This document shows, one piece after another, positions 57,755 to 64,000 of a stretch of 64,000 nucleotides of DNA. The stretch covers positions 434,001-498,000 of the forward strand of contig JAJJXM010000050.1 of assembly GCA_024516155.1 (NCBI GenBank), written 5' to 3'. Source of the stretch: Pyronema omphalodes (lineage: Eukaryota > Ascomycota > Pezizomycetes > Pezizales > Pyronemataceae). Each line of letters starts with the position of its first letter. Positions within the stretch are counted from its first letter, which is position 1. A program made the position numbers and the translations under genes. The notes below the pieces were generated by a model. The model saw only the letters and a program-made list of their open reading frames with translations. It was not told the DNA's origin and made no database searches.

Positions 57755-59633
57755 TTGCTAGTAATTCCTTGTCATGAATTTCATAATTGATTTCTGCTGG
57801 GGAAAATTTCCTGGAGTGAAAGGCAACAGGGTGCAATTTGTTATCATCCCCTTTTTGTGACAGGGTAGCACCTAGTGCGAAATCCGAAGCATCGGTCTCC
57901 ACAATACATTCGCGCCGGGGGTCGAAATGTGTGAGGATCGGTGCTGTCGTGAAGCATTTCTTGAGTTTTTCGAATGCTGTTGTCATGTTTTCGGTCCAAA
58001 CCCAATCCTTTGGGGAACCTTTTGTTGAGTCGCTTAAGGGTTTGGCGATCTTGGAGAATCCGGCAATGAAGCGACGGTAAAAGTTGGCGAATCCGATGAA
58101 TGATTGGACGCCTTTCAAATTAGTTGGCCGCTGCCAATCTTGAATGCTTTGAACCTTGTCCTGGGCCATTTCAATTCCGTCTTGTGAAATGACATAACCT
58201 AAGAAATCAACCCTGGATGTTGACCAGAAACACTTGTCCTGTGAAATAGCCAGGCCATTTTCTGCAAGTCGTTTCAGAACATCTAGGACCAGTCGGTCGT
58301 GCTCTTTCTCAGTTTCTGCATAGATGAGAATATCGTCAAGGTAGACAATGAGGCCTTGATCGAGTAAGTCCCGGAATATGTGATTCATCATATTCTGGAA
58401 GGTTGCTGGTGCATTAGAGAGTCCGAACGGCATTACTGTGTATTCGTACAGCCCATATCTTGTTTTGAAGGCTGTCTTCCATTCGTCTCCGGGCTTTATC
58501 CTGATTAGATTATAGCCGTTTTTAAGATCAATTTTAGTGAAGATTTTGGCACTGCGAACTCGATCTTGTAATTCGGTCATGATCGGTAAGGGGTACCGGT
58601 TTGCTATGGTTACTTTATTCAAGCCCCGGTAGTCGACACAAAGTCGTAGTCCTCTGCCATGGGGTTTTGGGACGAAGATGATTGGTGCCGCTGCTGGGGA
58701 TTTTGAATGTCTAATTTTACCGAGTTCCAACATTTCTTTGAGATATTTTCGAAGTTCTGTGAGCTCGGCTTCGTTCAAGGGGTACATCGGTCCCCATGGC
58801 GGCTGTTCCCCTTCCTTGAGGTCGATTGCATGATCATATGGCTTATGATCAGGTAGTTTGTCGGCTAGTTCCTTTCCCAAGACTTCGCATAGGGGTCGGA
58901 ACTTATCGGGTATGATGCAGGCTGGGTTGATGTCGGTTGTGTCTGAAGTAACAGCGGCAACATACCCAATTACTGTGGCATCTTCATTGAATAGGACATC
59001 TGGATCCAGCGAGAGGGAGAATTCTTGTGCCGCAGCTAACGTACAGTGTTGCTTGCAGAAGTTGGTATCCAAGGTAATGTCGTCGGGATTTCCCCAAAAG
59101 TTATTCGGTTGGTGTTTTGCCATCCACCAACAGGGCAGGATAATGTCCGTTCCTGATTCTAATGGCATAATCTCGAAAGTTTCTCTTGTATAATGCTGTC
59201 GGTATTGTAAGAGGAGAGAATGGGTGAAGGCCTGTCCAGCCTCTCGTAGCGCAGATCCGTCTGCTCCATTGATGCGTAAAGGTTGATTCCGATTGATATG
59301 GGGAAGATCATGTCTCGCTACAAATGTCGAACTGATAATGGGGATTGCTGCCCCAGTGTCGAACATTGTCCGAACGCAGAACACCCGTTCCCCTGGTACT
59401 GAAATGTTCATTTTGACTATGGGCCGTGGCCCGGATTTTGGGGGTTCATTTTCAACTTTTTTCATGATTTTAGCCTTTTTACTGTGTTTTTGAGTTTTTT
59501 GTGGTTTTGTCCGTTTAACGCCGCAAATCGAAAGGTGTCTATGGTTCAATGCGTCTTGATCTGGTTGACCGTGCTTGCGCATCGTAGCCGGTCTTGTTAG
59601 TTTAAATCCGAATGTTCGGATGTAATCTCCCAA
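57651..59633 (-). CDS. pol: pol, first frame: protease, reverse transcriptase, RNase H start
   Basis: Read by -1 frameshift from gag at 59,600-59,606; no ATG is needed. Protease MFDTGAA (Asp about 92). Reverse transcriptase about 310-480 with VDYRGLNK, IDLKNGY (first Asp), PFGLSNAPATFQ and the catalytic YLDD (431-434). RNase H starts at VETDAS (about 579). The frame runs out just after VYTDH because the A run at 57,675-57,678 appears one base too long, and continues in the second pol frame. Confidence 0.94.
   Translation of the reverse strand: MGDYIRTFGFKLTRPATMRKHGQPDQDALNHRHLSICGVKRTKPQKTQKHSKKAKIMKKVENEPPKSGPRPIVKMNISVPGERVFCVRTMFDTGAAIPIISSTFVARHDLPHINRNQPLRINGADGSALREAGQAFTHSLLLQYRQHYTRETFEIMPLESGTDIILPCWWMAKHQPNNFWGNPDDITLDTNFCKQHCTLAAAQEFSLSLDPDVLFNEDATVIGYVAAVTSDTTDINPACIIPDKFRPLCEVLGKELADKLPDHKPYDHAIDLKEGEQPPWGPMYPLNEAELTELRKYLKEMLELGKIRHSKSPAAAPIIFVPKPHGRGLRLCVDYRGLNKVTIANRYPLPIMTELQDRVRSAKIFTKIDLKNGYNLIRIKPGDEWKTAFKTRYGLYEYTVMPFGLSNAPATFQNMMNHIFRDLLDQGLIVYLDDILIYAETEKEHDRLVLDVLKRLAENGLAISQDKCFWSTSRVDFLGYVISQDGIEMAQDKVQSIQDWQRPTNLKGVQSFIGFANFYRRFIAGFSKIAKPLSDSTKGSPKDWVWTENMTTAFEKLKKCFTTAPILTHFDPRRECIVETDASDFALGATLSQKGDDNKLHPVAFHSRKFSPAEINYEIHDKELLAIVDCFKVWRRYLEGSLHMVQVYTDHRKSRVLYDN
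59567..59606 (-). promoter_or_regulatory. gag-pol -1 ribosomal frameshift signal
   Basis: On the element strand the slippery heptamer T TTA AAC (59,606-59,600) lies in the gag frame immediately before the gag stop TAA. After a 6-nt spacer (TAACAA) a stem GACCGGC (59,593-59,587) pairs with GC-A-CGGTC (59,574-59,567). Loop bases ATGCG (59,582-59,578) can pair with CGCAT at 59,553-59,549, forming a pseudoknot. A -1 shift reads directly into pol. Confidence 0.8.
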
Positions 59634-61936
59634 ACACGGGGGGAATCTGGCGAAACCGGTGCGACCGCGGCTACCTGTTTAGCCCTTTTGGTAGGTCGCT
59701 CCTCTTCAGACCCTTCGTCGTCAGCCTCGTCGTCGGTTGACCTTGCCCTCTTCTTTCGGTTCACCGCAGCCACTTTTGCTGTAAGTTCGGTACCCTGGGA
59801 GGTCTTCTTCGCAAAGCATTCTAATGTGTGGTGGCTGGAACGTCCACATCTCCAACAGGATGCCTTATCCGCCTTGTACTGGTCGATTTCAGACTGGGGT
59901 ACACCGACCAATGCATCCCGGGTGCTCTGAAATTTCTTCTCTTTTGGTTTGTTGGAGGTTGAAGGTCTATCCCTCTGGTTATCCTTCGATTTCTGGTGAC
60001 GTCCCTTATCTTTGTCGTTCTTCTTTGTTGACCTATCTTTCTCCGGCTGGAAATCGATTTGTTGTAGGAGTGGATTCTCCTTCCGGTTCATCTCCTTTTC
60101 TCTGTTGGTGGCCTTCTTTACAAGGGCAGCCTTGAAGAGTTCAAATGATGGGTCGTATAAATCTTCGGTCAGATCTGATGCTGCTCGGACGACCTCATCA
60201 GCGAAGGACTGAGCATACATCTCCCGGAGAACCTCTCCCTGAAGCTGAGCCTTCTCCTGGTAGATCGACATTCGGATTCCCCACTGGTCGGCGGGAAGCC
60301 CGGTCTTGTGCCAGCCCGGTAGGTGTTTCCAGCGAAGCTTGTTCATTTTCGCGGTGTAGTTCCGGCGCTCATGTGGGTCGCGGAAGTATTGAGTCATTGC
60401 CGCCGCGTAGGTTTCCCAGGTGTCTTGCTGCTTCGAGGACTCCCATGTGTCGACGCGATTCTGGTGCCATTGGCGTGCATCGCCCTTGAGGAATGATCCA
60501 AGCCAATGGATCTTTTGGAGGTCCGTTTGATAGTCAATTGCTCGGACTGTCATGAACTCTTTCACGGCCTTGAACCAAGGCATGAACTCTGCCTTCTCCC
60601 CAGAAAAGGATTCCGGTTCCTTCATTTTAGGCGCTTTACCAACGACCACGGGTGCCCTGTTTTTTGACACCCTATTCTTCTTATCCCTTTTGCGGAGCTC
60701 CCGAATGTATCGCCGAATTTCCTTTGGGATTTGTTCGGCATACCTGGGCGCAGAGTCTGAATCCGAATCGGAGGACTCAGAGCTACTACTGTCAGGTGGA
60801 GGAGGAGGAGGGGGTACACGTCCATTTGGTGGACTACTTCCCCGTCTGGAACCTTTGCGGGGGGCCTGAATGGATCCTGGTCCGTTCCGTTCATTTGGTC
60901 TGGGAGGAATCGGCGGCGGCAGGTTATAAAGGGAGTCATCATCTCCCTGGTCGTCGGGTTCGGAATTGGTCATGTCGTGGTCACTCTCCGGTGAAGGGGC
61001 CCGGCCATCTCTACAACGTCCTTGGATGACTTCACTGATTAGTGATGCTACATCTGCTTGCCTACCCGGACCCGCAACCCTTTTGACCTGCTCCTGTAAT
61101 TCCAGCTCAATTGCCTTCCACTTGTTGTCGAAGGCAGCCTGTAACTCTTCCCTTTCGCGTTGACTTGCTGCGGCGGCCTCGTCTTGTTGCTTCTTCAGGC
61201 GATCATGATCCGCCTGTTGTCGTTTCTGAAGTTGTGAAAGGCGGTCCATTTCCTTTCGCACTCTCTTTTTCTCTTCCGCCAAGTCCGCCTTTAACGCAGC
61301 TTCCTTATCCTTCAACTCCTGCTTGTCTTTGGCCATCCGGGCCTCCAAGTCTTTTTCCTTTTGTCGTAATTCTGCTGCCCATCGTTCGCAGCTGGCGTTC
61401 CATTCCTCCTGTTTTGTGGCTTCCGCTTTATAATAAGCCATAATGATTTGTTGGTTATTTTCCAACTTTTCTGTATAAGCCTCCAGGGTCACTTGTCGAT
61501 GGACCTCGTCATTGGCCCGAGTGATCTGGAGGTCCTCCATTTGTCGTTGAAGCTGAGTATATGCTTCGGCAACCTCCATGAATTGACGGTTGGTGAGGTT
61601 GAATTGGGCATTCACTGCGTTACCCATCTGTTGTTGTGTTTGTTGGAGGGCTTGGTCCAAGTTGACTTGGATGTTTTCATATGCCGTTTGCATATTCATG
61701 AACATCCGGATTGCATCGCCCTCGTCGTTCTGTATCTGGCTGCGTAAGTTGCTGATGTCTACAGCAGTAGGAGCCAGTTGTCTCATCAGGTCCTCAGCCC
61801 ATGGTGGGATGCTCGGAATACTGATGGAATCTGGTACCCCGCTCATTTCCACCTCATTACTGACGCGGTCTGGGTCAGCACTGAGGAGAGCCCATGAGGG
61901 GAGGGGTTGGAATTCGTATTCCATGAGTTGAGCCAT
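59597..61936 (-). CDS. gag: gag polyprotein
   Basis: 779 residues from the ATG at 61,936, 67 nt after the 5' LTR. Long coiled coil (about 90-300), acidic and Pro-rich linker (PPPPPPP, then a Ser/Asp run), Retrotrans_gag-type capsid region (about 445-600, FSGEKAEFMPWF, FLKGDARQWH), basic segment, CCHC zinc knuckle CWRCGRSSHHTLEC (about 690), and a basic motif RKKRAR near the end. Forms the particle and binds RNA. The last codons GAT TTA AAC TAA contain the frameshift site. The N-terminal coiled coil is unusually long. Confidence 0.93.
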   Translation of the reverse strand: MAQLMEYEFQPLPSWALLSADPDRVSNEVEMSGVPDSISIPSIPPWAEDLMRQLAPTAVDISNLRSQIQNDEGDAIRMFMNMQTAYENIQVNLDQALQQTQQQMGNAVNAQFNLTNRQFMEVAEAYTQLQRQMEDLQITRANDEVHRQVTLEAYTEKLENNQQIIMAYYKAEATKQEEWNASCERWAAELRQKEKDLEARMAKDKQELKDKEAALKADLAEEKKRVRKEMDRLSQLQKRQQADHDRLKKQQDEAAAASQREREELQAAFDNKWKAIELELQEQVKRVAGPGRQADVASLISEVIQGRCRDGRAPSPESDHDMTNSEPDDQGDDDSLYNLPPPIPPRPNERNGPGSIQAPRKGSRRGSSPPNGRVPPPPPPPDSSSSESSDSDSDSAPRYAEQIPKEIRRYIRELRKRDKKNRVSKNRAPVVVGKAPKMKEPESFSGEKAEFMPWFKAVKEFMTVRAIDYQTDLQKIHWLGSFLKGDARQWHQNRVDTWESSKQQDTWETYAAAMTQYFRDPHERRNYTAKMNKLRWKHLPGWHKTGLPADQWGIRMSIYQEKAQLQGEVLREMYAQSFADEVVRAASDLTEDLYDPSFELFKAALVKKATNREKEMNRKENPLLQQIDFQPEKDRSTKKNDKDKGRHQKSKDNQRDRPSTSNKPKEKKFQSTRDALVGVPQSEIDQYKADKASCWRCGRSSHHTLECFAKKTSQGTELTAKVAAVNRKKRARSTDDEADDEGSEEERPTKRAKQVAAVAPVSPDSPRVWEITSEHSDLN

Positions 61937-61991
61937 GTCGTAATATGGTGGCTGATGCGTGCTTCTCGATTCACTCGGTGAGGTGTATGAG

Positions 61992-62002
61992 TAAACTTAT
62001 AG
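61992..62002 (-). promoter_or_regulatory. Primer-binding site region, possible self-priming
   Basis: The element strand directly after the 5' LTR reads CTATAAGTTTACTC, with no TGG as expected for a usual tRNA primer. Ten bases, TATAAGTTTA, are exactly complementary to TAAACTTATA inside the LTR (element strand, plus coordinates 62,153-62,144), as in self-priming Tf1-like elements. Confidence 0.4.
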
Positions 62003-63611
62003 TGTAAACCGGGGGTCCCAGGGTAATGGACGGCCGGGTAACTCTGAAATTCCCGAAAGAAAAGAGAGAAGCAATAATTCCAAGAAGGGGAATTATTACT
62101 TCTCAAGGGGATTCTTCTAACGGAAAGTAGAGGTGATAACAGTTATAAGTTTAAACTCTCCTGCGTATCTCAGGGAGCGTTTCGAGAGTATCGGTTTCGT
62201 TTGGTGGTCGTTTCTTTCAGAGGGACGACCGGCGGTATTGTATTGATTGGAGGTAAGATATATATTTGAGGACGTCGGGTATTGACTCAAAAGATGACAA
62301 TAACCCTTCGTGGGAAGTGTGGTTGTATTCGGGACAGTATTGATTGCGTTGCTGGATGATGGCTTCTTCGAGTGGGGGCTTTTGGCACTTTTATATTTTT
62401 TCTTATCTTGAGCTCCCCACTCATATACCCTGCAAGCACTATGCGGTGGGCGGAAGTGGAAGTACCCTAAGACGTTGGTTGGCTACACCTAAACGTGATT
62501 TTTCCACCATACAAAATGCAACTTTCGGTAAAAACGCTAATATCGCGAATATACTTTAAGACATCCTCCGGGCCGTTATCCGGATGATGCCTTAGTCGTT
62601 TGCTAATGCCTAGACTCGTTCTCTTCGTCGTTTGCACTGATGTCATTAATAATAATAAGGCATCGGAATGCATTTCGAGGAATGTGCATTGCAGGACCGG
62701 CCGACGCGTTCCTGTAACTAACTTCGGATTTCGATATCCGGTTGGCGATTCCGTCGCATCCGGTGAAGTCGTTTGTATGATCTGATAATGTCGTCATTGT
62801 CGGCAATAGACTGTGGGCCTTCCGGGGGTCCCTAATAGGAGGTGGTCCGATGTTCCGTTCGTCGTACGGTCGTCTCGTCATATCGGCAGTTCGAAGGTGC
62901 GTTTGCGAAGATAAGGTTTCCGGTGATAACTAACCAAAAAGGCAGTTAACTCCTTATCTCCTTCGGCCGACTAGACTCCGCTGTCGTATGATGTTATTCG
63001 GCTTATCCGGTTTCCTCCGTCGGTCAGGCGTAATGCCTCGGTCACATATGATTATGTTTTCTTGTTTTACGGCAAAGTGTTTCGTGAATACATTATCCCA
63101 TTAAACTTAAATACAGTTCTTTCCCTCCTAACCTTCCTATCCTCATCAACCTCGATATCTGTTTCCTGCGGTGACCTACTTGCGTCACATTCTCCTTTCT
63201 ATTCGTATGTATATCTGGCCCGCCGGGTCTCTTAGTTCCACGACCCTTTCTGGACGGTTTTCTCGTATACGGCGGAAGAGGTGCGTTCGCTCAAAGGCTT
63301 CGGTAAGTCTTTGAGTGAAGCCCTAAGGTTATAAGTATTCCAGGTTTTTATCAGCGGCAGCGGTATGTTCCTCGAGGTATGGCTGCGCATTAGAAACCGC
63401 AGTCATTGATCGGAAACAGACCCACCTCGGGGGCTGCCCCGGGTTTCCCCGCCCTAGATGACGCTGACTTTTTCCCTGGCCCCCCATTATCCTACTTCCT
63501 GCGGGAAGTGGATGAAGGGTGGTTAGTAATAGCTCTCGCCTTTGGCTTGAGTTATTACTTAGGTAAGAATCCCCATTCTTTTCAAATGTCTTATCGGGGT
63601 AGGGTATGACA
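62003..63611 (-). repeat. 5' LTR of the retrotransposon (1,609 bp)
   Basis: Offset 7,903 bp from the 3' LTR with no net indel. One difference found (A at 63,319). Promoter and R region are not resolved. If self-priming is right, transcription should start near 62,155-62,160 on the element strand. Confidence 0.95.
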
Positions 63612-63616
63612 GTATG
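63612..63616. repeat. 5-bp target duplication GTATG, right of the retrotransposon
   Basis: Matches 54,095-54,099. Confidence 0.9.
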
Positions 63617-63763
63617 GGGGTATTACAGAACGCAAGGTGTGGAGTAAATAGTCCCGTAAACAATGGAAGAAGAGATTGCAGACGATAACAAAAGAAATTG
63701 TAAACAATGACAAAACAAATTGTAAATGACTTGTGAATGGCAGCTGTAAATAATAAATAGACC

Positions 63764-63990
63764 AATTGTAAATGACGTTTAAGTGAGTTGTAAATAAATT
63801 GTAAATTACGTCTAAGTGGGGTTGTAAATGAATTGTAAATGACGTTTAAGTGGGGTTGTAAATAAATTGTAAATGACGTTTAAGTGGGGTTGTAAATAAA
63901 TTGTAAATGACGTTTAAGTGGGGTTGTACATAAATTGTAAATGACGTTTAAGTTGGGTTGTAAATAGCATGTAAACGAGGATTAAATAGG
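63764..63990 (+). repeat. 34-bp minisatellite
   Basis: Six to seven units of ttgtaaatgacgtttaagtg followed by gggttgtaaataaa. The surrounding 63,640-63,764 holds looser versions (gtaaacaatg, ttgtaaatgac). It continues to near the end of the window. Confidence 0.85.
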
Positions 63991-64000
63991 TTGTAAGAAA

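Larger units (their letters stand above)
54100..63611 (-). mobile_element. Ty3/gypsy chromovirus LTR retrotransposon, full length
   Basis: 9.5 kb, transcribed on the minus strand: 5' LTR 62,003-63,611, gag, pol in two frames, polypurine tract, 3' LTR 54,100-55,708, with a 5-bp target duplication. Domain order protease, reverse transcriptase, RNase H, integrase, chromodomain is that of Ty3/gypsy chromoviruses. I found one difference between the 1,609-bp LTRs, so the insertion is very recent. A one-base frame break in RNase H probably makes this copy non-autonomous. Confidence 0.97.

Overview
The window looks like a filamentous fungus, most likely an ascomycete. Two housekeeping genes have short introns (56-169 bp) with GT..AG borders and GCTAAC/CTAAC branch sites. 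The mobile elements (a chromodomain Ty3/gypsy retrotransposon and a KDZ-type DNA transposon) are typical of fungal genomes. I cannot name the genus.

Layout. (1) 1-18,197 and 31,777-about 42,600 are copies of a very large, diverged satellite-like unit of about 5-13 kb, full of decayed coding sequence. It carries four copies of a small two-exon minus-strand gene, coding-like exons with nonsense or frameshift changes, tRNA-like repeats, and A-rich and poly-C tracts. (2) 18,206-31,768 is a complete 13.6 kb KDZ-class DNA transposon inserted in this satellite. It has near-identical 210-bp terminal inverted repeats and an 8-bp target duplication, and an uninterrupted paralogous target site survives at 5,306-5,313. 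It encodes a two-exon KDZ transposase (minus strand) and a three-exon divergent HMG-box protein (plus strand), both facing inward. (3) 42,640-50,185 is ordinary single-copy DNA with an LSH/IRC5-type SNF2 remodeller and D-3-phosphoglycerate dehydrogenase. (4) 50,186-54,094 is mostly intergenic with microsatellites and two weak gene fragments. (5) 54,100-63,611 is a very young Ty3/gypsy chromovirus with 1,609-bp LTRs, in minus orientation. (6) The end is a minisatellite.

The most unusual object is the KDZ element. Around its central 1.8 kb, four repeat layers are arranged as mirror images: the terminal hairpin repeat, an about 197-bp hairpin-rich tandem array, an about 55-bp minisatellite open in all three frames of one strand, and an about 172-bp palindrome array. 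One gene sits in each arm between the second and third layers. Each gene starts just inside the outer array and ends just before the minisatellite, so the arrays may supply shared promoter, 3'-end or transposase-binding functions (inference).

The retrotransposon shows a textbook -1 frameshift signal between gag and pol (slippery TTTAAAC, 6-nt spacer, stem-loop with possible pseudoknot). It also shows a possible self-priming signal, and a one-base frame break in the RNase H region despite almost identical LTRs.
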